From the NCBI RefSeq assembly GCF_029894125.1, contig NZ_JARXYZ010000031.1, positions 26,953 to 90,952 of the forward strand: 64,000 nucleotides of DNA, written 5' to 3'. The translations under genes were made by a program, and so were the position numbers. This document shows, piece by piece, positions 48,009 to 57,191 of this stretch. Below the pieces are notes generated by a model. The model had not been told where the DNA came from. It saw nothing but the letters and a program-made list of their open reading frames with translations, and searched no databases. Position 1 is the first letter of the stretch; the number at the start of each line of letters is the position of its first letter. The stretch is from Kitasatospora sp. MAA19. GTDB lineage: Bacteria; Actinomycetota; Actinomycetes; Streptomycetales; Streptomycetaceae.

Positions 48009-48710
48009 CTAGGAAGGAACGCCGGGGACGGCGGCGGGCAGCTGCACGCGGTTGCCGCACTCGTACGCGGTCGCGGCGGCCCTGGCCACCTTGAGCGCGA
48101 TGTCCGCGTACGCCTGACGCACCTTGCCGGGCGAGGTGCCGTCGATGACGTCGCCGGTGACGCGGACTCCGAAGTACGGAGGCGGGGTCTGACCGGTGTC
48201 GGACCGGATCTCGAAGTCGCACCGCACGTAGAGCCGAGCCGTCGGCCCAAAGTGCTCTTCGGGGGGACCGATCCACCCCACGGCGCCTGGCCCGAGGTCG
48301 AGCGGAGTGACCTTCCCGGCCTCGGCGTCGGCCGCGCGATCGGCGTCGACGCCCTTCCAGGCCGGCAGGATGTTCACGTCCAGGAGGTACCCGCTGCTCC
48401 ACCACACGACGCAGTCGTTGCGCGTGGCGGCGTTCGCCGACTTCATGGGGGTCTCGATGTGCTCGCTCGGGACGGGTTCACGCGCCGTCCCGTCCGGGCC
48501 TGCGAGCGGCTTCAGGTCGTCCTTGCCGAGGAGTGACCAGCACGCGTGCTCCGGCAGCTCCACCGACTGCCACGGCTTCCACGCCCACAGCCCGCCGCCT
48601 ACCGCCGCCGCGACCATGAGGGAGACGGCGGCGTGCCAGGGGCGGACCCGGGACGGCCGCCGGGGCGGGTCGTCGGGGGACGGCGGGATGATGTGGGCGA
48701 CGTCAACCAT
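48009..48710 (-). CDS. Single-span membrane protein
   Basis: 233 residues, ATG 48710. A Pro-rich N-terminus is followed by one span (AVSLMVAAAVGGGLWAW, about 28-45). The outside domain has HACWSLLGKDDLKPLAGPDG, NDCVVWWSSGYLLDVNILPA and later VRCDFEI and ECGNRVQLPA, with four Cys possibly in two disulfides. It resembles unnamed Streptomyces membrane proteins next to ESX-like genes. Its start is about 50 bases from the stop of the 742-residue gene. Confidence 0.8.
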   Translation of the reverse strand: MVDVAHIIPPSPDDPPRRPSRVRPWHAAVSLMVAAAVGGGLWAWKPWQSVELPEHACWSLLGKDDLKPLAGPDGTAREPVPSEHIETPMKSANAATRNDCVVWWSSGYLLDVNILPAWKGVDADRAADAEAGKVTPLDLGPGAVGWIGPPEEHFGPTARLYVRCDFEIRSDTGQTPPPYFGVRVTGDVIDGTSPGKVRQAYADIALKVARAAATAYECGNRVQLPAAVPGVPS

Positions 48711-48761
48711 GTCTCAACGCTCTCGGTCGTGGCTCGGTGTGCGCCTTCTGCGGCGCTAGCT

Positions 48762-50990
48762 CTACTTGCGGAATGCGGTGTCGTAGGAGTGCGCGCCGCT
48801 GCCGTAGCCGTTGTTCTCCTCGCCGGCGGCCCGGCGGGCCACGTCGCTGATGTAGTTCGGATCGACACCCGCGGTGCGGCCGGCGTCGCGGACCGCGTTG
48901 ATGATCGCCTGCTGGGCGTTGGCCTCGGCGCTCTCCCTGGCCGAGCCGGCCTCGTCGCTCGCGGCGTTGTGGGTGTCCACCTTGTAGCCGGCGGCGACGT
49001 TGTCCATGATCTGGTTGACCACGTTGTCGACGCCCTCGCCGATCAGAGGGGCCCGCTCCTTCAGCGCGTCGCCGGCGAACGACCAGAGCTGGCCGGCGAG
49101 TTCCCGCTTGGTGGCGATGGACTCGTTGAACGCGGCATCGCTGAGGGTGTGCTTGTTGTACACCTCGTCGATCCTGACACTGGTGATCAGTCCGTTGACC
49201 TGCCCGGTCGGCCTGGTGATGTTCTCGATCGCCACGGACAGGTCCTTGTGCAGCTCGGGATGGGCGAACACGTCCTGGATCCGGGCCGTAGTGTATGCCT
49301 GCTGCCCGGCGGCGATCGCCGCGTAGGCGTCCGGGTTCCGGCCGAGCGTGCCGACCAGGCGCGTGACCTCGCCCTGCTTGAGGAGGTGCGAGTCGGCGCC
49401 CGGACCCTCCAGCGCACCTCGGATGTCGCCGATGTAGTTGGCGGTCATGTTGCCGAGGCTGCCGTTGAGGTTCGCGAACCGTCCGCCGTTGAGCAGGTCC
49501 GGACCGTCGCCGCTGCCGAACTTGTGCACCACCTGCTGCATGACGTCGTTCATCTCCGCGGTGTGCTGAGGGAACTTCCCATGGACGTCGTCGTACGCCC
49601 GCCCGGTGGTGGCCGCCTCCAGAGCGTGGCCGAGGGCGGTGACCTCGAACGGGTCGGCGGTGCCGGGGTTGGGCCGGGGCGGGTACTGCTGGTCGAGCAG
49701 GAGGGAGCGGGAGCCGTTGTCGGTGAGCGTGGTGAGGTACGTGTTCTCGCCCCCCTTGCTCTTGACCGTGCCGTCCGGGTTGTAGGTGGTCGGCGCGTCG
49801 TGGAAGAACCTGGTGGCCGCCTCCGGGCTGTGGCCGAGGGCCTCCAGGACGGCGGACATCGGGTTGACGCCCCGCAGGTTGCCGTCCTTGTCGGGCACAC
49901 CGATGAACTTGAGCTCGGTGAACGGGTAGGCGGCCTTGCCGGCCGCGTCCCAGCGCATCGGGTTCTCCTGGGTGAGCTGGGTGACGTGCTCGGCGATCGG
50001 GTTGAGGAAGTGCGGGTCGTACGTCCCGTTCCGCAGGACGTTGGCGAGGATCTGGTAGCCGTACGGGCTGTGGGTGGGATCGGCGCCCGCCGGGACGGGG
50101 ATCTGCTTGGCGCCGGCGGCGCGCAGCCTGGTCTCCCAGTCGTCGGAGACGTGCGGTTGCTGCTTGCTGTCGGTCGCGGTGGCCAGGGTGAGACCCAGGC
50201 CCTGCTGGATGCCCTTGATCGCGGCGGAGCGGGCCGTGCTGTTGGCGAAGTCGGCGCTCTGCGCCATCGCGCCGTACTTCGCCAGGAACGTCTGCGGGTC
50301 CTGGTTGCCGTAGAAGGACGCGGCGAAGCGCGGGTCGCTGCTGTGGTGGTCCAGCAGGGTCCGGAGGCGGGCGAGCTGGGCGTCGGTGGCCTTGTCGCCG
50401 AGGCCGAGGATGAAGGTGGCCTCCTTGGCCTCCTCCTCCGGGAGGCCACCGACCGGGGCGGCGTTGAACACGGTGCCGTCGCTGCCGGTGTCGTTGCCCA
50501 GGGCGTTGGCGGCGGCGAGGTCCGCCTCGGTGGCCCGGTCGAGGGCGGCACCGATGGCCTTGGCGGCGGCGTCGGCTTTGGCCTGCCAGCTCCTGGCGTA
50601 TTCGGGATCGCGTTTGTCGGCGTCGGTCGTGGGCGGCGGCCAGTGCACCGCGCCCTCGCCGTCGACCGTGAGGCCGTCGGTGGTGGCGTGCTGGACGGCC
50701 GTGTCCAGGTCCTTCTTCGCGGCCGTGAGCTCGGTGTGGGCGTCGCGGAGGGTCTTGGCGATGGCCGACGCCTCCTCGAAGGCGGCGTGGATCTGGTCGC
50801 GGGCCCAGGTGAGCTTGGCGGTGGCGAGGCCGGCCGCGTCGCCGTGCCAGCCGGACCGCTGGACGGTGCCGATGACCTCGTTCTGCATGCGCCGGGTGAG
50901 GTCCCAGGTGCGGACCAGGTTCTCGAAGTCGCCGGCGGCCGAGTTGAGGCCGCCGAGGTCGACCTGCCGGAGTTGGCCGAACGTCACCAT
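48762..50990 (-). CDS. Large ESX/WXG100-like protein, DUF6571-type
   Basis: 742 residues, ATG 50990. The first 110 residues are an all-helical WXG100/LXG-like hairpin (LVRTWDLTRRMQNEVIGTVQ, SGWHGDAAGLATAKLTWARD). The rest contains DKATDAQLARLRTLLDHHSS and AAIAAGQQAYTTARIQDVFA, and looks like the DUF6571 proteins of Streptomyces. No signal peptide or toxin motif is seen. It may be a substrate or scaffold of the type VII secretion system; the small gene upstream (51022-51480) is the likely partner. Confidence 0.8.
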   Translation of the reverse strand: MVTFGQLRQVDLGGLNSAAGDFENLVRTWDLTRRMQNEVIGTVQRSGWHGDAAGLATAKLTWARDQIHAAFEEASAIAKTLRDAHTELTAAKKDLDTAVQHATTDGLTVDGEGAVHWPPPTTDADKRDPEYARSWQAKADAAAKAIGAALDRATEADLAAANALGNDTGSDGTVFNAAPVGGLPEEEAKEATFILGLGDKATDAQLARLRTLLDHHSSDPRFAASFYGNQDPQTFLAKYGAMAQSADFANSTARSAAIKGIQQGLGLTLATATDSKQQPHVSDDWETRLRAAGAKQIPVPAGADPTHSPYGYQILANVLRNGTYDPHFLNPIAEHVTQLTQENPMRWDAAGKAAYPFTELKFIGVPDKDGNLRGVNPMSAVLEALGHSPEAATRFFHDAPTTYNPDGTVKSKGGENTYLTTLTDNGSRSLLLDQQYPPRPNPGTADPFEVTALGHALEAATTGRAYDDVHGKFPQHTAEMNDVMQQVVHKFGSGDGPDLLNGGRFANLNGSLGNMTANYIGDIRGALEGPGADSHLLKQGEVTRLVGTLGRNPDAYAAIAAGQQAYTTARIQDVFAHPELHKDLSVAIENITRPTGQVNGLITSVRIDEVYNKHTLSDAAFNESIATKRELAGQLWSFAGDALKERAPLIGEGVDNVVNQIMDNVAAGYKVDTHNAASDEAGSARESAEANAQQAIINAVRDAGRTAGVDPNYISDVARRAAGEENNGYGSGAHSYDTAFRK

Positions 50991-51021
50991 GATCTCTGTT
51001 GCTTCCCCACTCGTGCCGCGG

Positions 51022-51480
51022 TCAGCCCTGCGCGCCCTGCGTGCCCTGTTGCGTGAAGCCGGCGTGGATGTCGGCCTCGGTCTTCGTGTAGCCCTGGGCG
51101 GTGGCCTGGAGGTTGGTGCCGATGTCGCCGACGGTGCTCTGCAGGCCGTCGGCCTGGTTGGTCCACGTGCCCCAGAAGGCCGTGAGGGCCCCGCCGACGG
51201 CCCAGCCCTTGAGTGCGCCCGCCGCCGCGTTGACGTGCTCGCCGGGCTTGCCGCACTCGGTCTTGACGGCGTCGCGGAGGGCGAAGGCGTGCTGTGTGGC
51301 CTGCTGGATCACCCCCGGGTTCGCCTTGACGGTCTGGCCGCCTCCGGTGGCACCGAGCGAGACCGGGGCGGCGTTGGCGCCGGCCAGGTCGGGGAACTGC
51401 TTCTTCGCCTCTTCGGTCAGATTCCCGTTGCCGTCGAAGAGCCACGGATTCATCCGGCGCTCGAATTCGAGGTCCGTCAT
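51022..51480 (-). CDS. Small WXG100-like partner protein
   Basis: 152 residues from ATG 51480 with GGGGGG 8-13 bases upstream (GTG 51486 is an alternative). The C-terminal two thirds are helical: QQATQHAFALRDAVKTECGK, then GWAVGGALTAFWGTWTNQAD and LQSTVGDIGTNLQATAQGYT. The layout suits a WXG100-type heterodimer partner for the 742-residue protein that begins 31 bases downstream. The N-terminal 50 residues are unusual for WXG100 and may be a chaperone-binding extension. Confidence 0.75.
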   Translation of the reverse strand: MTDLEFERRMNPWLFDGNGNLTEEAKKQFPDLAGANAAPVSLGATGGGQTVKANPGVIQQATQHAFALRDAVKTECGKPGEHVNAAAGALKGWAVGGALTAFWGTWTNQADGLQSTVGDIGTNLQATAQGYTKTEADIHAGFTQQGTQGAQG

Positions 51481-51706
51481 GGTCACTACCCCCCCAGGTA
51501 AAGATCGTTCGGAAGCCTATCGGGATCGGGCGTTCCGGCCGAGTCCTGTTTGCGGAAATGTTACGGCCGGTGGGAATGCGAGGAGTTCGGGCATATTTCA
51601 AATGGAATTCAGATGAAATGCAAGTGAACTCGAACAAGGATCGGCCGTCGAAGTTGTGCCGAGGGGCACATTGATCGGGGCTGCGGGGCGTGCCAGAGTG
51701 CCGGGC
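51481..51706. promoter_or_regulatory. Divergent region between the WXG100-like gene and bioF
   Basis: 226 bases without a gene if bioF starts at 51707. The stretch 51595-51645 is clearly AT-richer than its surroundings (ATTTCAAATGGAATTCAG) and probably holds promoters. A TGAAC half-site lies near 51626. No clear operator dyad. Confidence 0.4.
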
Positions 51707-52906
51707 ATGGTCCAACCGCTTGCGTCCGGAACGCACACCACCGATCTCGCCCCGGCGGCCGTCTTCGACTGGCTCGACGAGGCCGCCGCGCTGCGGGCCG
51801 ACGCGGGCCTGACGCGGAGGTTGCGCAGTCGGCAGGCGGGGGATCCGGTGCTCGACCTGGCCGGGAACGACTATCTGGGGCTGACCAGGCATCCGGTGGT
51901 GACCGGTGCGGCGGCGGAGGCGGCGGTGCGGTGGGGCGGGGGTTCGACCGGGTCGCGGCTGGTGACCGGGACGACCGCGCTGCACACCGAGCTGGAGGAG
52001 GAGCTCGCCGCGTTCTGCGGGGTGGAGGCGGCGCTGGTGTTCTCCTCCGGGTACACCGCCAACCTGGCCGCGCTGACCGCGCTCACCGATCCGGACACGC
52101 TGATCGTGTCGGACGCCTACAACCACGCCTCGCTGATCGACGGCTGCCGGCTCGCCCGCGCGGACGTCCACCGGGCCCCGCACAGCGACCCGCAGGCCGT
52201 CCGGGAGGTGTTGGGGCGGCGGGAGCAGCCGCGGGCGCTGGTGGTCACCGACTCGGTGTTCTCGGTGGACGGCGACGCCGCCCCGCTGCCCGCCCTCTCC
52301 GCCGCCGCCCGGGCGCACGGCGCCGCGCTGCTGGTCGACGACGCGCACGGGCTGGGCGTCCTCGGGCCCGGCGGCGCCGGGGCCCTCGCGGCGGCCGGGC
52401 TCGCCGGGCAGCCGGACACCGTCGCCACCGTCACGCTCTCCAAGTCGCTCGGCTCGCAGGGCGGCGCCGTACTCGGGCCGCGCCGGGTGATCCGCCACCT
52501 CACCGAGACCGCCCGCACCTTCATCTTCGACACCGGCCTCGCCCCGGCCGCCGTCGGCGCGGCCCTCGCCGCGCTGCGCCTGCTGCGCGCCGAGCCGCAC
52601 CGCGCCGACCGCGCCCGCGAGGTGGCCCGCAGCCTCGCGGCCCGGCTCACCGCCGCCGGGCTGCAGGCCTGCGAGCCGGACGCGGCCGTGGTGTCCGTGC
52701 GCGCCCCCGGCCCGGAGGCCGCCGTCGGCTGGGCCGCCGACTGCCTCCGGGCCGGGCTCGCCGTCGGGTGCTTCCGCCCGCCCTCCGTCCCGGACGGGGT
52801 GTCCCGGCTGCGGCTGACCGCTCGCGGGGACCTGACGGATGATCAGATCGCGGAGGCGGTCCGGATCATCGCCGAACTGGCCCCGGCGGGTGCCCGGGCC
52901 CGCTGA
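51707..52906 (+). CDS. bioF: 8-amino-7-oxononanoate synthase
   Basis: 399 residues from ATG 51707; a further in-frame start at 51656 would add 17 residues. FSSGYTANLAALTAL, NHASLIDGCRLARA, DDAHGLGVLG and LSKSLGSQGG with the PLP Lys are BioF hallmarks. It condenses pimeloyl-ACP or -CoA with L-alanine to KAPA. It is 7.5 kb from bioBAD and on the other strand, so it has its own promoter. The family is close to Kbl, also in this window. Confidence 0.94.
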   Translation: MVQPLASGTHTTDLAPAAVFDWLDEAAALRADAGLTRRLRSRQAGDPVLDLAGNDYLGLTRHPVVTGAAAEAAVRWGGGSTGSRLVTGTTALHTELEEELAAFCGVEAALVFSSGYTANLAALTALTDPDTLIVSDAYNHASLIDGCRLARADVHRAPHSDPQAVREVLGRREQPRALVVTDSVFSVDGDAAPLPALSAAARAHGAALLVDDAHGLGVLGPGGAGALAAAGLAGQPDTVATVTLSKSLGSQGGAVLGPRRVIRHLTETARTFIFDTGLAPAAVGAALAALRLLRAEPHRADRAREVARSLAARLTAAGLQACEPDAAVVSVRAPGPEAAVGWAADCLRAGLAVGCFRPPSVPDGVSRLRLTARGDLTDDQIAEAVRIIAELAPAGARAR

Positions 52907-52990
52907 AGCCGCTGATCGGCCTCCGGTCCGCCGCGGCCGCCCGTGCAACCACCCGGCCGCCGAGGGCGTCACACCAGCGGGGGTGGGTCG

Positions 52991-53512
52991 ATGGAGGTGG
53001 CGGTGCGGCGGTGGGGACCGGTCGTGGCCGGGGTGCTGCCGGTGTGGCTGGCCGGGTGGCTGGCGGGCGGGCCGGTACGGCAGTTCGGGCAGGCGGCGGG
53101 GCTGGTGGGGGTGCCCGGGACGTTCCGGGCGGAGCGGTGTCTGATCTCCCAGTACGAGGACGGCCCGCCCCCCTCGGACTGCCGGGGCGTGTTCCACCCG
53201 GACACCGGCGGCCCGGCGGACGAGCACGCCCGGATCTGGGCGGGCGCGCCGGTGGGGGAGGACGTCCGGGCGGCGTGCGAGGGGGACGAGTGCCACCTGG
53301 TGTCGGACGCCGAGGTGGCCCGGACGCTGACGCTGCTGGCGCTGACCCTGGTGCCGGGCGTGGTGGGGGTGCTGCTGATCGGCGCCGGCCTGAGAGAGTG
53401 GCGGGCCGGTCAGGCGCTGATGATGTCCGCCGTGATCGGGGGCGTCCTGCTGGTCACCCTGGTGGCGCTCGGCGGCGTCGTCTGGTTCGTGTTGGCCATG
53501 ACGGGCCTGTGA
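52991..53512 (+). CDS. Small polytopic membrane protein
   Basis: 173 residues, ATG 52991. One span near 8-26 (WGPVVAGVLPVWLAGWLA), then about 85 outside residues with three Cys (ERCLIS, SDCRGVFH, AACEGDECHL) and two spans near 110-135 and 143-170 (LALTLVPGVVGVLLIGAG, GVLLVTLVALGGVVWFVLAM). Unnamed membrane proteins of this layout are common in Streptomyces. Function unknown. Confidence 0.8.
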   Translation: MEVAVRRWGPVVAGVLPVWLAGWLAGGPVRQFGQAAGLVGVPGTFRAERCLISQYEDGPPPSDCRGVFHPDTGGPADEHARIWAGAPVGEDVRAACEGDECHLVSDAEVARTLTLLALTLVPGVVGVLLIGAGLREWRAGQALMMSAVIGGVLLVTLVALGGVVWFVLAMTGL

Positions 53513-53567
53513 GCCCGGCCGGTTCGCAGGGCAACCCCGTCCCGCGTCGCGCCGCCGGGCGAGTGGG

Positions 53568-54218
53568 TCATGGGCGGCCGAGGACGAGCAGCGTCTCCGC
53601 GCCGACCGGCTTGTAGCCGGCGGCCTGGAAGGCGCGGACGCTGGTGGCGTTGCCGGGCGCCTGCTGGGCCCAGATCGCCTCGCCCTCGGGCAGCAGGTGC
53701 CGGGCGGCGGTGGCCAGGGCCCGGCCGAGGCCGCGCCCGCGGGCCTGCGGGTCGACCTCGATCGCGCACTCCCGGCGGCCGGCCACGCCCCGGCCGAGCA
53801 CCAGGACGCCGCCGTCGGCGGTGAACACCCGGACGTCCTCGCGGTAGCGCAGCGCCCGGACGACCCGGGGGTGCTCCCGGTCGTCGACCCGGGTCAGCGG
53901 CAGCGGCGGCTCGCCGGGCAGCCGGTGGGCGACGGTCAGCAGGTCGATGTTGTTGACGACGCGCCCGGTGCGCTCGGCGAAGGCGGTGAGGAAGGGCGGG
54001 CACAGCGGCGCGGCGAGCGGGTCGCTGGGGACGGCGGCGAGCGTCCGGTGCACCCAGTCCGGGTCCTCGTCGGTGAAGACGACCGCGTGGGCGGAGAAGG
54101 ACAGCACCCCGGCCTCGCGCGGCGACGGCTGCGGTACGACCGTCACCGAGCCGTCCGAGGGCGGGAACACCCCGCCCGCCGCATCCGCCAGGATCTCCGC
54201 CAGCCCCCGCACGCCCAT
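53568..54218 (-). CDS. GNAT-family N-acetyltransferase
   Basis: 216 residues from ATG 54218 with GGAGGGG six bases upstream (a GTG two codons earlier lies too close). The acetyl-CoA loop QARGRGLGRALATAARHL near residues 158-175 and the following APGNATSVRAFQAAGYKPVG are the conserved motif A and B of GNAT enzymes. The N-terminal half is not typical and may set the substrate, which is unknown. Confidence 0.85.
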   Translation of the reverse strand: MGVRGLAEILADAAGGVFPPSDGSVTVVPQPSPREAGVLSFSAHAVVFTDEDPDWVHRTLAAVPSDPLAAPLCPPFLTAFAERTGRVVNNIDLLTVAHRLPGEPPLPLTRVDDREHPRVVRALRYREDVRVFTADGGVLVLGRGVAGRRECAIEVDPQARGRGLGRALATAARHLLPEGEAIWAQQAPGNATSVRAFQAAGYKPVGAETLLVLGRP

Positions 54219-54547
54219 CCGCACCCCTCCGTCGTCGGTCCTCGGTCGAAGGGTGCCAGCTTAGAGGCCGCGCAGACAGGCACGACGGTGGTACTCGATC
54301 CGGGCACCTGCACCTACTACGCCAGGCTCGTGAAGCCGGCCGCTCCGGCCGCCTGCGTCATGTGGGGCGGTGCCTACCGGGGCACGTCCTGGACCAGCGG
54401 GTGGAGCCACTGCGGGCTGACGGCCTCGGGAGCGCCCGGTTCCGCGCCCTCGCGCTGCCGCCCACTCGGCGGGTGTCCAGCGCTCTGTCGGTGCCACGTG
54501 CGATTCTCACCGCACGTGACCAGCATTCAAGGAACGGAACCGACCTG
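54219..54547. other. Gene-free stretch
   Basis: About 330 bases with open frames on both strands but no start with a ribosome site, no family match and no clear repeat. It may be a decayed gene fragment or the promoter region of the following gene. Confidence 0.5.
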
Positions 54548-56578
54548 ATGTCCCGTGCCCTCGTGGAGGAATCTTGGAAGCGCATCGAGTCCTGGCTCGC
54601 CGAACACGCGGCCCAGACCCTGGCCTCACTGCTTCCGCGGGCCGAGCTGACGGTCATCAAGGCCGCCGAGCGGACCCTGGGCCTGAGGTTCCCTCCGGAC
54701 CTGGTCGCCCTCCTCCTGCGGTACCACGACGGTGCGGCCGAAGGCCCGGCCGTCTTCCGCCTGGGCGGCCGCTACGAGTTCCACTCGGTCAAGCAGATGA
54801 CCGAGGATCTGCTGAGGATGAACCAGGCTCTCGCCGAGGTCAACGAACAGCTCGACGACGACATCGATCTCTTGGAAGGCTCGTACTGGCACCGTCAGTT
54901 CCTGCCCATCGGGAACTGGACCGGCACCTACCTGCTGGTCCTCGACTGCCGGCCCGGCCCGGACTTCGGCCGGGTGGGCCAGCTCTCCCACGGCGAGGGC
55001 ACGTCCTTCGGCACCTGGGAGTCACTCGGGCAGCTGCTCGCCGAGCAGGCCGAGGCGCTGGAGACCGGCCGCCCGCTGGACGGCTGGACACCTGTCGCGT
55101 TCGGCGGCCGGCTCTCCTGGGATCTCGTCCAGGCCCGGCTTCCCGAGCCGCGCTCCCTGCTGGCCCTGGCGGCCGCCGCTGAGCAGCCCGCGAGCCCCGC
55201 ACCGAGCTGTCACCGCCACTCACCGGTACCCGCGGCGGGCTGGGTCGGGGACCACGCGCGCTTCTGCCTCACGTTCGTCCGGGAGGTCGACCGCACCGAC
55301 CTGCTGCGTCGCTACGGCGCCCAGGACGACACCGAGGCCCCGCGCACCCAGCAGGAGGCTGACGACACGTCACGGGCCTGGACCTGCGGTTACCTACCTG
55401 TGGTGCGCACCGGCCTGGCGGGAGGATGGGCCTTCGGCTTCGAGTCCGGCAGCAGCGAGGGCGAGCGGGCCGAGGTGTTGCGCCGTCTGTCGGCGGGCAC
55501 CCGCGCGGTGAGCGTCACGTACAACACCTCGGTGCGCCTGGCCGTCTACGACGACGGCGAATTAACGACCTCGTACGACACGCTGGACCCCGAGCAGCAA
55601 GGCGGCAGCCAACCGGACCTGCTGCGCCCCGCGCTACGAGACGCGGGCCTGGTGCCGCTGAACACCGCCCGGTACCCGGACGAGGACGTCCGAGCCGTCC
55701 TGGACGTGCTCTCCTCGGAGCTGGGCATCGCGATGGACCACTCGCTGCTCGACGGGCCACTGCCCAGCGCCCGCGTCCTTCCGGTGCCCGACGACCTCGT
55801 CCCCACCGGCCGCCACCTGGTCCACAGCCCGTTCGACAGCCGCGACAACCCCGTCATCGCGTGCGCGCTCGCCTTCACCCCGCAACGTCGGCTGCGCGCC
55901 GCCGTGGTGGAGCAGGCCCGCCTGCTGGCGGCCGAGACCGGCCTCGACGGCTACCCGGAGATCATCCGGGCGCTGGACGGCGCGGCGGCCGGTGAAGTCC
56001 TGGAGGTGACCGACGAGAACGAGCTGGGCATGGTCCTGCGCACTCTCGCAGCCGAGGCCCGCGCGGGGAACGAATCGCAGTCCGACGACACCGCCCGCGA
56101 CCTGCTCAGCTACGACGACCGGCGGGCCTGGCACGTCCGGAGCGCGGCCGCACGCGCGATCGCCCTGGCCGTCAGCGCTCCCGCGCGCACGGCCGCTCCC
56201 GCCGTGCTGAGCAAGCGCCTCGACCCGCACTGGCGCACCGGCTTCATGGCCCAGCTGGGCGACGCGCCGATCCCGGCGGACGCCCTGGAGCGCCTCGCCG
56301 AGCGGGAGGCCGTCGAGTGGTCCGAGCGGAGAGCCGCCCTGGCGGCGCTGAGCCGACCGTATCCGCCGGTGGCCCGTCCGACCCGCCACGCGAAGCGGAG
56401 CCCCTCCGCACTGTCCCCGCGTCGCGGACTCGGACGCGGTCTCGGCCGCCTGATCCCCCCGCCCGGCGCGTCGGTGGCCGTCGCAGTCGGCACGCCCGGC
56501 GGGGTCGTCGGCGGGCCCGTCGGGCTTCACGCCGGCGAGGACACGGAGACGGGCGATGGTCCGGCATCGTCGTCCTAG
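54548..56578 (+). CDS. SUKH (SMI1/KNR4)-like protein with DUF6461-like domain
   Basis: 676 residues from ATG 54548. Residues about 35-170 match the SMI1/KNR4 (SUKH) fold: LGLRFPPDLVALLLRYHDGA, then LPIGNWTGTYLLVLDCRPGP. Residues about 230-370 (VGDHARFCLTFVREVDRTDL; GWAFGFESGSSEG) resemble DUF6461. SUKH proteins often act as immunity proteins to secreted toxins. The gene has a TTA codon (55562-55564), the rare Leu codon read by the bldA tRNA in Streptomyces. The C-terminal 60 residues are low-complexity (RRGLGRGLGRLIPPPG) and run close to an IS remnant, so the original end may have been changed. Confidence 0.75.
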   Translation: MSRALVEESWKRIESWLAEHAAQTLASLLPRAELTVIKAAERTLGLRFPPDLVALLLRYHDGAAEGPAVFRLGGRYEFHSVKQMTEDLLRMNQALAEVNEQLDDDIDLLEGSYWHRQFLPIGNWTGTYLLVLDCRPGPDFGRVGQLSHGEGTSFGTWESLGQLLAEQAEALETGRPLDGWTPVAFGGRLSWDLVQARLPEPRSLLALAAAAEQPASPAPSCHRHSPVPAAGWVGDHARFCLTFVREVDRTDLLRRYGAQDDTEAPRTQQEADDTSRAWTCGYLPVVRTGLAGGWAFGFESGSSEGERAEVLRRLSAGTRAVSVTYNTSVRLAVYDDGELTTSYDTLDPEQQGGSQPDLLRPALRDAGLVPLNTARYPDEDVRAVLDVLSSELGIAMDHSLLDGPLPSARVLPVPDDLVPTGRHLVHSPFDSRDNPVIACALAFTPQRRLRAAVVEQARLLAAETGLDGYPEIIRALDGAAAGEVLEVTDENELGMVLRTLAAEARAGNESQSDDTARDLLSYDDRRAWHVRSAAARAIALAVSAPARTAAPAVLSKRLDPHWRTGFMAQLGDAPIPADALERLAEREAVEWSERRAALAALSRPYPPVARPTRHAKRSPSALSPRRGLGRGLGRLIPPPGASVAVAVGTPGGVVGGPVGLHAGEDTETGDGPASSS

Positions 56579-56596
56579 CCAGAGGTAAGCGCGTGC

Positions 56597-57191
56597 TCAT
56601 GGGCGGCGGGTCGGGCGTTCGTCCCAGCGGTGGGTCGTCCACGCGCGACGGATCAGGCTGCGCAAGGTGATGACGGTGTCGGCGAGGTCGAGGAAGGCGT
56701 GGATGACAGTGGCTCGGCGTTCGTAGCAGCGGGAGAGATGGTGGAAGGCGTTCTGCCAGGCGTGGGTCCGTTCGACGTGCCACCTTCGGCCTGCCTGGAC
56801 TGGCGCCTTCTCGCCCTGGTGCGCGACGCGGCCGTGCAGGCCGCGTTCGTCGAGCAGGGCGCGGGTCCTGTCCGAGTCGTAGCCGGCGTCCAGATGCACG
56901 GTGATGTCGTCGGGCGGCGGTCCCAGATCGTCCAGGCGGTCCAAGGTCGGGGCGAGCAGCGGGGAGTCGTGACGGTTGCGGATCGTGGTGGCCGAGCACG
57001 TCGTGTCGGCGATCGCCTGGTAGGAGCAGCCGAACCGCAAAAGCTGAAGCATCTTGTCGAAGACGACCCGGTCGCTGATGCGCGGGCGGTGGCAGCCCGG
57101 CGAATGGCTCGGCGCGTAGCGATCGCTCGGGCAGCAGAAAGGCGAACTGGCTCCAGAGCGGTTCGGTCAGCCATGACGGCAGTACAGGCAC
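56597..57191 (-). pseudogene. Degenerate IS5-family transposase
   Basis: Starts GTG 57191 with MPVLPSWLTEPLWSQFAFLL, typical of this transposase family. A frameshift near 57110 separates it from CHRPRISDRVVFDKMLQLL and CSYQAIADTTCSATTIR. There, about 90 residues (including the first catalytic Asp) are missing, and the frame jumps to NRHDSPLLAPTLDRL, then DAGYDSDRTRALL and ERTHAWQNAFHHLSRCYERR to the end. Intact relatives are about 270-280 residues. The copy is a non-functional relic. It is transcribed toward the end of the SUKH-like gene. Confidence 0.85.

Noticed and set aside
45440..48094. Plus-strand open frame of 884 codons opposite the helicase
   Set aside because: Low-complexity Arg/Leu/Val composition without domains, while the opposite strand has all helicase motifs.
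48546..51056. Plus-strand open frame of 836 codons opposite the 742-residue gene
   Set aside because: Mirror of third-position GC; no ribosome site and no recognisable protein features.
54261..54497. Small minus-strand frame in the gap before the SUKH-like gene
   Set aside because: No ribosome site and no recognisable sequence; likely chance.
56244..57191. One 315-codon minus-strand transposase frame
   Set aside because: Only its first roughly 30 residues match the transposase; beyond that the conserved blocks are in another frame, so it is a frameshifted relic.
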